The position numbers and the translations under genes are program-made. Shown here in pieces: positions 45,676 to 54,603 of a stretch of 64,000 nt of DNA (position 1 is the first letter of the stretch; every line of letters starts with the position of its first letter). The DNA lies in contig CAZWSL010000001.1 in assembly GCA_964636495.1 (NCBI GenBank), positions 155,469-219,468 on the forward strand. The letters are read 5' to 3'. The notes beneath the pieces were generated by a model, which did not search any database, was not told where the DNA came from, and was given only the letters and a program-made list of their open reading frames with translations. This DNA comes from Desulfobacula sp964636495. Its GTDB lineage: Bacteria > Desulfobacterota > Desulfobacteria > Desulfobacterales > Desulfobacteraceae.

Positions 45676-46422
45676 ATGGATCTTTTCTCCAGAACCAGGC
45701 AGCTTTTAGGGGCTGAAAATATGGATAAGATTAAAAATGCAAAAGTAGCAGTGTTTGGTCTTGGTGCAGTCGGCTCATTTGCAGTGGAAGCCCTGGCACG
45801 TACCGGGATAGGAAATTTAATGCTCATTGATTTTGATACAGTTGATGCATCAAATATAAACAGGCAGCTGCTCGCATTGAATTCAACAATCGGGAAAACA
45901 AAAGCAGATCTTGCCTTTGCGCGCATAAAAGATATCAACCCTGGATGTCATGTGGAAATTCAAAACTCTTTTATTAGCAGCGACACTGTTGCCACGCTTT
46001 TATCCGGGGATATTGATGTCGTGGTGGATGCCATTGACGGGTTGAACTCTAAAGTCAATCTGCTTGTAGAGGCAAAACAACTGGATCTTGAGATTGTCTC
46101 CAGTATGGGGGCGGCAGGAAGAGTTGATGCCTTGATGATAAAAACAGGAGATATCAGCGAAACAAGGGTATGCCCCCTTGCAAGGGTGGTAAGGCAGAGA
46201 CTTCACAGGCGTGGAATTTATAAAGGGATAAGGGCTGTCTACTCAACTGAAAAACCTTTAAATAAACAGCCCTACAATACTGAAGATTCAGTGGATCCTC
46301 TTTCAGATCATGGCAGGTCAAGACCACCTATAGGAAGTGTAACATGGGTTCCGGGTGCCTTTGGCCTCATAATGGCAGGTGAAGTGATCAATGGTTTTGT
46401 CTGTGCTGATAATGACCCTTAA
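45676..46422 (+). CDS. tcdA: tRNA threonylcarbamoyladenosine dehydratase TcdA
   Basis: E1-like (ThiF/MoeB) adenylating enzyme, 248 residues. FGLGAVGSFAVEALARTGIG binds ATP, DFDTVDASNINRQLLAL contains the Arg finger, and VVDAIDGLNSKVNLL the Asp. RSRPPIGSVTWVPGAFG near the end is typical of TcdA/YgdL. Forms cyclic t6A in tRNA. No MoaD/ThiS-like partner nearby, consistent with TcdA over MoeB. Confidence 0.92.
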   Translation: MDLFSRTRQLLGAENMDKIKNAKVAVFGLGAVGSFAVEALARTGIGNLMLIDFDTVDASNINRQLLALNSTIGKTKADLAFARIKDINPGCHVEIQNSFISSDTVATLLSGDIDVVVDAIDGLNSKVNLLVEAKQLDLEIVSSMGAAGRVDALMIKTGDISETRVCPLARVVRQRLHRRGIYKGIRAVYSTEKPLNKQPYNTEDSVDPLSDHGRSRPPIGSVTWVPGAFGLIMAGEVINGFVCADNDP

Positions 46423-46525
46423 GCAAGCCAGATACAGAAGGGTCAAAAAAACCTGTAATACTCTCTATCCGGCTGTAAGAATACAGATGTGCAAAATAAG
46501 TCATTTCACTGTTTTTTCCCAGCAG

Positions 46526-46696
46526 TTACGGCAGAGAGTAGTAACAGCGTTTCGGTGAGATGACCTTGCCTTGTCCTTTTAGTGATTTAATCGCCTTTGA
46601 TACCGCTTTGCTTTCAACATTGAGCGCTTTAGCTATATCGCCGGGGCGTACGGGTTTGTCAGCCTCTTTCATTGCTTTTAATACATTTTCTTCCAT
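46526..46696 (-). CDS. Small winged-helix regulator, 56 aa
   Basis: MEENVLKAMKEADKPVRPGD followed by IAKALNVESKAVSKAIKSLK and KVISPKRCYYSLP: a single winged helix in minimal form. The start at 46696 follows AAGGAG at nine bases; the open frame continues 25 codons upstream but those read as non-coding. Similar mini-regulators are common in Desulfobacterota as I recall. It lies alone between tcdA (convergent) and a long intergenic stretch. Confidence 0.7.
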   Translation of the reverse strand: MEENVLKAMKEADKPVRPGDIAKALNVESKAVSKAIKSLKGQGKVISPKRCYYSLP

Positions 46697-47225
46697 TTTA
46701 TTCAACTCCTTTTCCTGCAGCGTGTTCAACATAATCAGACTGCTGTTTATCCGTTCTGATTTCATAGTCATGCTGCTTCATCAATAAATTAAACATCTCT
46801 TCTGGCTGTTTACCAGTACAATAAAATTGTTTTTTGACTCGCAATTACCATGCCATGGCAATGAATATATCGAAAAACATTCCGGTTGCAGTGAAGGAGC
46901 GCTGGAAATGATTATTAAAACAAATTATCACCCATAAGATCTGTAAGGGGATAGAAAGTGTGGCATGGGTTTTCGCTGTTTTTGACTTCATGCCTGCAGG
47001 TGAAGGGATAAATCTTCTGCTCTATTCTCATAGTGATCCATAAACGATACATACTGAGACATACATGTCTCAGTATGTATCACTTTTTGCTTTTTTTATT
47101 GAATCTTTCCACTGTTATCATGCTGAAGATAGAAGCAGTCCAATCTATATCAGTTTGTCAGATTAATGGACATCGGAAGTATTTTTAACCATTGTCCGTC
47201 AAATTTTTCAGAAAGGAGCCGATAT
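46697..47225. promoter_or_regulatory. Intergenic region holding a long perfect palindrome
   Basis: 529 bases with no supportable gene; it holds the promoter of the small regulator and the 3' flank of the MttB-like gene. Its main feature is the inverted repeat entered separately at 47046-47081. Confidence 0.4.
47046..47081. repeat. Perfect inverted repeat, 17-base arms with two-base spacer
   Basis: GATACATACTGAGACAT at 47046-47062 and its exact reverse complement at 47065-47081, separated by AC. It is followed on the plus strand by a T-rich stretch (CTTTTTGCTTTTTTTATT), giving a terminator-like profile for plus-strand transcripts. The nearest plus-strand gene ends 620 bases away, so a transposon end, operator or attachment-like site is also possible. 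Confidence 0.6.
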
Positions 47226-48665
47226 TTAACCAAGTGCTTCATCTGCTTTTTTTATAATAGCAGCTATCTCTTTTTTCTTCTCTGCAGGCATCTCCGGCGG
47301 GGAAGCATCTTTCATCACTTCCTTTAAATGTTCTCTGACTCTCATTTTAAGGCCCTGGCTGCCGCCATTCTGCCAGCTGTCTCTTGGTGCCCTGGTAAAA
47401 TTAATTGGACGGTTCACCTTTTTGCAATGTTTAAACGTATGCATTGAGGAGAGAAATTCACCGCCGTAATCAATATTAATCAGTTCATCCCAGGCCAGCT
47501 GATCTTCATCAAATGACATTTCCCGGATGATCTGTTTTGTCATGCTGAAGATTTCATTGTCAATGGCAAGGGCAATCGGGCTCACAGAGCATGCCACTTC
47601 AAACTGTCCGGCACCTCCGAGTACACTGGCTCCTGAAGAGGCTATAAGCATGGCTCTCATGGATCTTTCAACCATTCCCTGGCCGTCAATGTCAGGAGAG
47701 TCGCTCCCTGTGCCATACGTGTGGGTAAACAAGCCAAATGCATCGTTCATAACCTGAACCGCAAGTGCAGACTGCCTCAAAGATTCCACACTGGACTGAA
47801 GACTCCTGCCGGTACTCATATCACCGGAAAACTGTAATGAAGTCGTGATGACTGGCGTACCCTGCCTCACTGTCTGGGCTGCTGCCACCATTACAAGATT
47901 TTCAGCAGCGGATAACAGTACACTGCCGGCATCGGTGATTGGAGCGGTCATACCAGATCCCGGGAGGCTGCAGCAATGAAGCGCACATCCATGGCGGGCA
48001 GCTTCATAGATGATTTCCATATCCATCCATTTGAATTCCAGGGGTGTTAATGAACATGTCACCCATGAGGCCAGGGGGTTTTCCCTCAATTTTGATTCCC
48101 CTCCAGCAGCAGCTACCAGCATCCTGACAAGATACTTCACACTCTCTCCAGTATAGGGCTGGACCCATATATGCTTCCGGGCATTTTCAAGCATGGTTTT
48201 AAGTGCGTAAATATCTGCAGTGGCAGGAGGTGCATCATCCGGTACAAGATATGGCGTATAGTCAATATGTTCCAGTCGGTCTGCAAGCTGTGCCCAGTAT
48301 GCAAGATCTTTTAATGTTACCCGCCTGAATTCATCACTATCAGGATCAAGCCAGTTCTGGCCGCCGGTATTGACCCGCGTATAAAACAGTCCTTCAGGGT
48401 GGGGAAAGGGCAGCGGGAATTTGCCATCTCTTCCTGCAAGCTGGAATTGTGCGGGCGTTTTTTTGATCTGTTCTTCCATAAACGGCCTGGGGAATTTTAC
48501 GGTTTCGCTGTCAAAATCAACCTTGGCACCCTCTTTTTCAAGCAGTGCCATTACGGGTTTATGATTCATTTTAACGCCGCGTTTTTCCAGCAGTTCAAAC
48601 ACCTTATTTTTAAAAAATTCCAGCTGTTCTTCATTGTAATATCTTATGTTTGAAGCAAGTCCCAT
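47226..48665 (-). CDS. MttB-family (COG5598) methyltransferase without pyrrolysine
   Basis: 479 residues, complete without any in-frame amber codon, so it belongs to the non-pyrrolysine MttB superfamily. Members characterised elsewhere demethylate quaternary amines (glycine betaine, proline betaine, carnitine, gamma-butyrobetaine) onto a corrinoid protein. Landmarks: FYTRVNTGGQNWLDPDS, RKHIWVQPYTGESVKYL, LHCCSLPGSGMTAPITDA and HTYGTGSDSPDIDGQGMVER. GGAG lies before the ATG. No corrinoid protein or MtgA/MtqA-type partner is adjacent. It is the last gene of the minus-strand unit that begins with the Mo-hydroxylase, 143 bases upstream, which suggests its substrate is an N-methylated heterocycle. 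Confidence 0.85.
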   Translation of the reverse strand: MGLASNIRYYNEEQLEFFKNKVFELLEKRGVKMNHKPVMALLEKEGAKVDFDSETVKFPRPFMEEQIKKTPAQFQLAGRDGKFPLPFPHPEGLFYTRVNTGGQNWLDPDSDEFRRVTLKDLAYWAQLADRLEHIDYTPYLVPDDAPPATADIYALKTMLENARKHIWVQPYTGESVKYLVRMLVAAAGGESKLRENPLASWVTCSLTPLEFKWMDMEIIYEAARHGCALHCCSLPGSGMTAPITDAGSVLLSAAENLVMVAAAQTVRQGTPVITTSLQFSGDMSTGRSLQSSVESLRQSALAVQVMNDAFGLFTHTYGTGSDSPDIDGQGMVERSMRAMLIASSGASVLGGAGQFEVACSVSPIALAIDNEIFSMTKQIIREMSFDEDQLAWDELINIDYGGEFLSSMHTFKHCKKVNRPINFTRAPRDSWQNGGSQGLKMRVREHLKEVMKDASPPEMPAEKKKEIAAIIKKADEALG

Positions 48666-48808
48666 GAATTCATTCTCCTGATATCTGTTTATAAAATATA
48701 ATAAAAATGATGTTTACATTTTTTATTCAGCATTACACTTTCTGTTTTTTCACTGCCTGCACCCTTGAATATAAGCACTTCAACTCTGTTCCTGTCAGCA
48801 GTCTGCCA

Positions 48809-51082
48809 CTATTGCGGTCCAAATTTTCCGGCCTGAATACTTGTTTCAAGCACCCTTTCAAGATTAGCAGGAAGGGTGTAAATCCGTCTTCCAAACGCAT
48901 GGGCCAGACCGTTTAAAATAGCGGGTGCCGTTGGTATGAGAGCAGGTTCACCTACCCCTTTGGCACCAAATGGTCCGGATGGCTCTTTTGCCTCAATTAT
49001 AATACTCTCAACTTCCGGCATATCTGCAAATGTGGGGATGTGGTAATCTTTCATTGAAATCGTTTTTCCCGGTTCAAACTCTTCCATCAGGGCAAATCCA
49101 ACGCCCATTGCAACCCCGCCGCAGATCTGGCCGATTACATTTTCAGGGTGGATCGCCTTTCCCACATCATGGGCAGCAATGATTTTTTCAACGGTCACCT
49201 CGCCTGTGAGGGCATCGGCCACTACCAGGGCTACCTGGCAGGCAAAGGCATATGTGGCGTATGGAATTCCCTGACCGGTGGCAGCATCAAGGGAGGTCGT
49301 GTCAGGATCAAAATATCCATCAAATGAGAGGGGGCTGTTTTTGCTGCTGATTTTTCGGACAATGGATGCAAATGAAATCCGGGTGTCCGGGGATTGAGTC
49401 GACTGTACATATTCAGAATCAAGTACCAGTAATGACACATCCACACCAAGCTGATCAGCAGCTGAATTTTTCAGGGCATTTGACAATTTTTGTGCTGCCT
49501 GCTGCACAGCTTTTCCGGAAATATAGGTCTGACGGCTTGCAGAGGTAGCACCTGCATTGGGTGTCTGTGCTGTATCTCCCACTATCATCCTGATACGGTC
49601 TGCATCCATGTTTAGGGATTCAGCTGCAATCTGGCTCAGAATGGTTGATGATCCTTGCCCCACCTCTGCTGCACCTGTGAATAAAGTGATCCTGCCCTTG
49701 CTGTCAATCTCCACCCTGGCATTGGATGGATTCTTGGTTCCTGTGTTGCCGATACCATACCACATGGCTCCAATGCCGACTCCTCTGAGCTGATAGGGTT
49801 CGCATGGAGTGTTCATCCACGTTTTTACTGCATCGCTGTAATAGGGTTTCACTGCTTTCAGACAGTCACCAATTCCTACACTTGTTTCAAGGGTCTGACC
49901 GGTTGCTGTAACCGATCCGGTTGAGAATGCATTTCTCACTCGTATATCAAGCGGATCCAGTCCAAGTTCTTCTGCGTGAAGATCCATCTGGCTTTCATGG
50001 GCAAAGGCGATCTGCGGTGTGCCAAATCCTCTCATGGCGCCGCAGAAGGGTTTGTTTGTATAGATACAGTGACTCTGGATATCAACATGTTCTATTTCAT
50101 AGGGGCCGGTGGCGTGGACTGCTGATCTGGATGTCACTGCAATACCGTAAGATCCGTATGCTCCTGTATCGTTAATGATGGTTGTTTTCATTGCTGTCAG
50201 CCGGCCTCTGGCATCCGTCCCCGTCTTCATTGTAATTTTCAGCGGATGACGTTTGGCAGTGCCGATATATGTTTCTTCCCTGCTGAAAACCATTTTGACG
50301 GGTTGTTTCAGGTGATATAAGGCAAGACCGATGAAACCCTGTACAGTTAAATCCAGCTTTGACCCGAATCCGCCTCCTGTTGCAGCCTGGATGATGCGCA
50401 CCTTGTCATTTTCCACTCCCAGCAGATTTGTAACTTCCATTTGATCATAATGGGGATTCTGGGTGGATGCATAGATTACCAGTGTCCCGTCATCATCTAC
50501 AAAGCCGGCGCCTGCATCGGGTTCCAGATAGTTGTGTTCAATCATGCCTGTTTCATATCTTTTCTCAATTATGCTGCTGCATGATTGAAAAGCCGTTTCA
50601 GTATCCCCTTTAACAATCCTCCGCGTCAGCAGGATATTGCCTTTTTCATGAATTTTCGGAGCGGTTGTTTCCATAGCTTCTTCAGGGTCAAACACGGCCG
50701 GCAGATCTTTGTAAACAACATCAATGGCATCTATTGCCCTGTCGGCAGCTTCTTCTGTTTTTGCTGCCACCAGTGCAACCGGGTCTGTTGCTGATCTCAC
50801 TTTGTCGACAGCCAGCAGGGGATGATCCTTGTTGATAATTCCCATAAGATTAATGCCTGGAATATCATCAGAGGTGAAAATTTTCACAACACCACTAATG
50901 TCAAGGGCTTTTTCCATCTCTATTGTTACGATTCTGGCGTGTGCTCTTCTGCTTCTTAGAATTTTCAGAAACAGAGCATTTTCAATCTCCATATCTGCAC
51001 AGTAAAGCGCTTCGCCTTTTACTCTTTCCCTGGCACCAAACCGCTCAATATTCTCTCCTATAGATCTGTATATATTTTTCAT
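48809..51082 (-). CDS. Xanthine dehydrogenase-family molybdopterin subunit
   Basis: 757 residues. Mo-hydroxylase large subunit: RVKGEALYCADMEIE, QNPHYDQMEVTNLLGV, ATGGGFGSKLDLTVQG, AMRGFGTPQIAFAHESQMD, GAAEVGQGSSTILSQIAAES and the catalytic Glu in GAKGVGEPALIPTAPAI. It would hydroxylate an N-heterocycle using water. It is a single polypeptide, unlike the split NdhL/NdhM of Eubacterium barkeri nicotinate dehydrogenase. Start is four bases after the FAD-subunit stop. Neighbouring genes point to nicotinate or a related pyridine as substrate. Confidence 0.92.
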   Translation of the reverse strand: MKNIYRSIGENIERFGARERVKGEALYCADMEIENALFLKILRSRRAHARIVTIEMEKALDISGVVKIFTSDDIPGINLMGIINKDHPLLAVDKVRSATDPVALVAAKTEEAADRAIDAIDVVYKDLPAVFDPEEAMETTAPKIHEKGNILLTRRIVKGDTETAFQSCSSIIEKRYETGMIEHNYLEPDAGAGFVDDDGTLVIYASTQNPHYDQMEVTNLLGVENDKVRIIQAATGGGFGSKLDLTVQGFIGLALYHLKQPVKMVFSREETYIGTAKRHPLKITMKTGTDARGRLTAMKTTIINDTGAYGSYGIAVTSRSAVHATGPYEIEHVDIQSHCIYTNKPFCGAMRGFGTPQIAFAHESQMDLHAEELGLDPLDIRVRNAFSTGSVTATGQTLETSVGIGDCLKAVKPYYSDAVKTWMNTPCEPYQLRGVGIGAMWYGIGNTGTKNPSNARVEIDSKGRITLFTGAAEVGQGSSTILSQIAAESLNMDADRIRMIVGDTAQTPNAGATSASRQTYISGKAVQQAAQKLSNALKNSAADQLGVDVSLLVLDSEYVQSTQSPDTRISFASIVRKISSKNSPLSFDGYFDPDTTSLDAATGQGIPYATYAFACQVALVVADALTGEVTVEKIIAAHDVGKAIHPENVIGQICGGVAMGVGFALMEEFEPGKTISMKDYHIPTFADMPEVESIIIEAKEPSGPFGAKGVGEPALIPTAPAILNGLAHAFGRRIYTLPANLERVLETSIQAGKFGPQ

Positions 51083-51086
51083 TATT

Positions 51087-51941
51087 TTATACCAGTGGGC
51101 TGAAGAGCCTGAAAAAAAGTCCCTGAATTGCCGGCTCCTTATATATTGCTGAAGAACGCCGTCCTGTAATTTTAAACATCTGATCTGTCAATATTCTGCC
51201 GGTTTCCCACAACAGCTGTTCAGTTGCTTTTTCCCCTTCCATCAATGCTTCTATTTCTTCAAATCTCCTGGGTGTCGGCGTGCATGCCCCTAATGAAAAC
51301 CGTACAAAATCAATCCGGCTGTCTCTGTCTTTTTTTACCATTGCCGCCATGCTGATCCTTGAAATGGAGAGTGCTTTTCTGCGGCCGATTTTCTTAAACG
51401 TTGATAAATCCATGTCCCCGGCAGGTTTCAGTAGAAACCTTACAATCATTTCATCCGGGGCAAAGGCTGAAGCGTAAGGCCCGGCAGCAATCTCTTCCAC
51501 AGGGATTTCCCTTGATCCCCTTTTACTTGCCAGAACGACCCTTGCCTCATGTATCAACAGGGGGGGGATGGTATCTCCACACGGGGAGCAGTGGGCTACA
51601 TTGCCTCCGATGGTGGCGGCATTTCGAACCTGCTTGCTGGCAAAAGTAAGCGAACACTGCTGAAGAGCCGGTGCATGAGCTGCAATAAGATCTGAACCAT
51701 AGAGTTCTGAAATGGTAACCAGTGTTCCTATGGATAATTTTTTATCTGTCATTGCAATATCCTTGAGATCTTCAATACGGGTAATATCCATCAGGTATTT
51801 TTTTTTGACTTCACCTGATCTTAAATCCAGCATCACATCTGTTCCGCCGGCCAGTATACAGGTATGATTTCCATATTCATGGAGAAAATCAAGAGCAGCC
51901 TCCAGTGAATCCGGGCGATAATAGGAGAGATCCATTGTCAT
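51087..51941 (-). CDS. Xanthine dehydrogenase-family FAD-binding subunit
   Basis: 284 residues. YYRPDSLEAALDFLHEYG, CILAGGTDVMLDLRSG (FAD pyrophosphate loop), VRNAATIGGNVAHCSPCGDT (second FAD loop) and ISRISMAAMVKK with a C-terminal CO-dehydrogenase-flavoprotein domain. Its ATG overlaps the 2Fe-2S gene stop by four bases, giving tight coupling. Confidence 0.93.
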   Translation of the reverse strand: MTMDLSYYRPDSLEAALDFLHEYGNHTCILAGGTDVMLDLRSGEVKKKYLMDITRIEDLKDIAMTDKKLSIGTLVTISELYGSDLIAAHAPALQQCSLTFASKQVRNAATIGGNVAHCSPCGDTIPPLLIHEARVVLASKRGSREIPVEEIAAGPYASAFAPDEMIVRFLLKPAGDMDLSTFKKIGRRKALSISRISMAAMVKKDRDSRIDFVRFSLGACTPTPRRFEEIEALMEGEKATEQLLWETGRILTDQMFKITGRRSSAIYKEPAIQGLFFRLFSPLV

Positions 51942-52435
51942 TTATTCCTTTTGTTGTGTGTGTTGCAGGTTTCCACTGCATTCTCAACAGCTGAAAGAAT
52001 CTGCTGATAGCCTGTACAGCGGCACAGGTTACCTGAAACAGCATGAACCACCTCTTTATGATCAGGTGTGCTGTTCTCCTCTATCAGCGCTTTTGTGCTC
52101 ATAATCAGACCTGGCGTGCAGAACCCGCATTGTACAGCATGATTGCTTAAAAATGATTCCTGTACAGGATGCAGATGGGAGCTGCTTCCAACCCCTTCAA
52201 TGGTCCACACTTCCCTCCTGTCAAGTTGAGCTGCAGGCATCAGACAGGCATTCACCGCCTTTCCGTCTACCTGGATTGTGCATGCTCCGCACTCACCAAT
52301 ACCACATCCCTCTTTTGTGCCTCTAAGTTTCAGGATATCCCTCAGCATCTCCAGTACACTCATACCGGCCAGTATTTCTTCTTTATGCTGTTCGCCGTTC
52401 AGAGTGAACCGGATAGCAATCGTTTCATATATCAT
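51938..52435 (-). CDS. Xanthine dehydrogenase-family [2Fe-2S] subunit
   Basis: 165 residues with two [2Fe-2S] clusters. Plant-type motif CGIGECGACTIQVDG with a later NACLMP, and the helical-domain motif CGFCTPGLIMSTKAL with NLCRCTGYQQIL. First gene of the hydroxylase operon, divergent from the enamidase-like gene over a 345-base regulatory region. Confidence 0.95.
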   Translation of the reverse strand: MIYETIAIRFTLNGEQHKEEILAGMSVLEMLRDILKLRGTKEGCGIGECGACTIQVDGKAVNACLMPAAQLDRREVWTIEGVGSSSHLHPVQESFLSNHAVQCGFCTPGLIMSTKALIEENSTPDHKEVVHAVSGNLCRCTGYQQILSAVENAVETCNTHNKRNK

Positions 52436-52780
52436 AATGACCTCAACACTTTTATCTGTGGTATTTCTTCTTTATGTAGTATGATTTGAGCATTTTTATA
52501 AAAAACATGTATGCAATAACTGTTCCCTGCTTTCTGATCAGCCTCTTCCGAAGGTGAGATAAAACAGGAAAAGGTTATGCTTTATCTATTCATTTTAAAA
52601 CTCTTCTGTTTTAACTTGACACATTTACCCATTATTGTCTATTGTTGTCAATATTTTTTAAATTAAATTTTTATGAAGTAAAAAAGATCTCCATATTTAT
52701 TTCATACTTTATAGTGTGGCATGCCTGAATAAACACGACTATGTCACATGACAGTTAAATACAATTAAAGGAGGTGTCTG
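52436..52780. promoter_or_regulatory. Divergent control region of the heterocycle cluster
   Basis: 345 AT-rich bases between the divergent hydroxylase and enamidase-like operons. A -35-like TTGACA lies at 52616-52621. TATTG at 52633-52637 and CAATA at 52649-52653 form an inverted repeat overlapping a weak -10 (TCTATT, 52638-52643), a plausible site for the GntR/FCD regulator of the cluster. AAAGGAGGTG at 52767-52776 is a near-perfect Shine-Dalgarno for the GTG start at 52781. Binding is inferred only. Confidence 0.45.
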
Positions 52781-53938
52781 GTGAGTGTATGGCTTATTAA
52801 AAATATCGGGCTGTTGCTGACGGGTGATGTACAACAGCCTGTCATGGAAAAGGAGAATCTGCTCGTAGAAGATGGTTTGATTGCAGACATAGGAAACTCT
52901 CTGGATGCACCTGATGGCGCCAGAATAATTGATGCTGCTGGAAGTGCTGTCTGTCCGGGGTTGATTGATTCCCACTGCCATGTTGTTTTTGGTGATTATT
53001 CTCCCAGACAGCAGATGCAGAATTTTCTCGATTCCATGCTCCATGGTGGGGTGACTACATCTGTTTCTGCTGGAGAGGTGCACCTGCCGGGCCGTCCAAA
53101 AGATGCTGCAGGTGCAAAAGCACTGGCTGTTTTAGCAGCCCGCTCCTGGTCCTCTGTGCGGCCGGGTGGTATGAAAGTGCTGGGTGGTGCCGTGATCCTT
53201 GAAAAAGGATTGACAGAGCATGATTTTGATGAAATGGCTGAACAGGGAGTAAAAGTTGTAGGAGAGATCGGTCTGGGATCAGTCAAAGATCCAGAGGAAG
53301 CTGCCCGGATGTGTCAATGGGCTAAAGAGAGGGACATGATCGTGATGATGCACACCGGTGGCACCTCCATTCCCGGTTCTTCTGTAGTAGGTGCCGATGA
53401 TATTCTGACGGTTAAACCCAGTATTGTTTCTCACATTAACGGCGGCCCTACTGCCATGAGTACGGAAGAGGTTCAACGTGTGGTGGAAACATCCGGTGCT
53501 GCCATTGAAATTGTTCAATGCGGCAATGTCAAACGTGCCGCCCAGGTCACCGAACTCATCACAGAAAGAGGTGAAGAAAACAGATTGATTCTTGGCAGTG
53601 ATTCGCCTTCGGGAACAGGGGTTGTCACGTTAGGTATCTTAAGAAATATCTCATGGCTGACTGCATTGGGTGGAATGGATCCTGCCATGGCGGTTTGTGC
53701 CGCCACCGGCAACACGGCCCGTCTGTTCAATTTCAACCGGGGTCTGGTTTCAAAAGGTTATGAAGCAGATATTGTTTTTCTGGATGCACCCATGGGTTCA
53801 ACTGGAACAGATCTTCTGTCTGCCCTTAAAGAGGGAGATACACCGGGTATATCCCTTGTGATGGTGGATGGAGAAGTGGTGATCTCTAAAAGCCGGAATA
53901 CACCGCCGCCTGTCAGAAAAGCCGGTGTTGTGTCATGA
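52781..53938 (+). CDS. Enamidase-like amidohydrolase
   Basis: 385 residues, the approximate size of Eubacterium barkeri enamidase. Amidohydrolase superfamily signatures: CPGLIDSHCHVVFGDY (HxH), VVGEIGLGSVKDPEEA, IVMMHTGGTSIPGSS and SIVSHINGGPTAMS (His ligands) and LILGSDSPSGTGVV (catalytic Asp). Enamidase opens 1,4,5,6-tetrahydro-6-oxonicotinate to 2-formylglutarate and ammonia. Assignment is supported by a 6-hydroxynicotinate reductase homologue downstream; other amide substrates are possible. GTG start backed by a strong RBS. Confidence 0.8.
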   Translation: MSVWLIKNIGLLLTGDVQQPVMEKENLLVEDGLIADIGNSLDAPDGARIIDAAGSAVCPGLIDSHCHVVFGDYSPRQQMQNFLDSMLHGGVTTSVSAGEVHLPGRPKDAAGAKALAVLAARSWSSVRPGGMKVLGGAVILEKGLTEHDFDEMAEQGVKVVGEIGLGSVKDPEEAARMCQWAKERDMIVMMHTGGTSIPGSSVVGADDILTVKPSIVSHINGGPTAMSTEEVQRVVETSGAAIEIVQCGNVKRAAQVTELITERGEENRLILGSDSPSGTGVVTLGILRNISWLTALGGMDPAMAVCAATGNTARLFNFNRGLVSKGYEADIVFLDAPMGSTGTDLLSALKEGDTPGISLVMVDGEVVISKSRNTPPPVRKAGVVS

Positions 53939-54020
53939 CAGAAGCGTTTATTGCAAATGTTATATGAATTACCACATGTGAAAAACTGAGAAGTCAATAT
54001 TTTTTTAAGGAGCTTTTTAT

Positions 54021-54599
54021 ATGAAATTGAGAAAAATAGTTACTATTGTGGAAGAGACAATCCGGGAAATGGGACGTGAAGTGATTCCCCCTGCCCGGAA
54101 AGCAGCGGCAGTTGCTGTCCTTGAAAATCCTTTTTCAGGTCAATATGTGGAAGATCTGACAGAACTGATGAATATTGGTGAAGAATTGGGTGGAATGCTT
54201 GGGAAAAAATGCCTTGATGCGTTGAATATAGGCCCTGAAAAGGCGGAAAGCTATGCAAAGGCCTGTATTGTCGGGACAGATGGTGAACTTGAGCATGCTG
54301 CTGCAATTTTGCATCCAAAACTGGGAAAACCTTTCAGGGATGCTCTTGGCAGGGGTCTTGCTCTCATTCCTTCAGTGAAAAAAAGGGGGGCGGCCGGCTG
54401 TACTGTAGATGTTCCAATCAACCACAAAGATGCTGCTTTTATCCGGTCCCATTTTGATGGAATGACTGTTTGTGTGGAAGATGCACCAAGATCGGATGAG
54501 CTGATGGTGGTGCTTGTGGTAACCGATTCAGGTCGACCGCTGCCCCGTATTGGCGGATTGACCAGTGAGAATGCCAGGTTTGAAGATGGATTAAGATAG
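54021..54599 (+). CDS. 'Amino acid synthesis' family protein (PF06684-type)
   Basis: 192 residues, whole length the one domain. VEETIREMGREVIPPARKAA and VAVLENPFSGQYVEDLTELM are the family start; YAKACIVGTDGELEHAAAIL and DVPINHKDAAFIRSHFDGMTV follow. The family name reflects an old genetic association; its reaction is not known to me. It lies between the enamidase-like and the aldehyde-dehydrogenase genes, so a role in the same pathway is likely. AAGGAG precedes the ATG. Confidence 0.8.
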   Translation: MKLRKIVTIVEETIREMGREVIPPARKAAAVAVLENPFSGQYVEDLTELMNIGEELGGMLGKKCLDALNIGPEKAESYAKACIVGTDGELEHAAAILHPKLGKPFRDALGRGLALIPSVKKRGAAGCTVDVPINHKDAAFIRSHFDGMTVCVEDAPRSDELMVVLVVTDSGRPLPRIGGLTSENARFEDGLR

Positions 54600-54603
54600 G
54601 CAC

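Noticed and set aside
46423..46525. TGACCCTT/AAGGGTCA inverted repeat around the tcdA stop
   Set aside because: Eight-base arms but a 17-base loop and an A-run rather than T-run on the plus strand; not a convincing terminator.
47226..48665. Pyrrolysine in the MttB-like protein
   Set aside because: The frame has no in-frame TAG and is complete at 479 residues, so it is the non-pyrrolysine type.
48809..52435. Hydroxylase as carbon-monoxide dehydrogenase (CoxMSL)
   Set aside because: No CoxL-type active-site loop (AYRCSFR) in the large subunit; the heterocycle-degrading neighbours fit a nicotinate/purine-type hydroxylase better.
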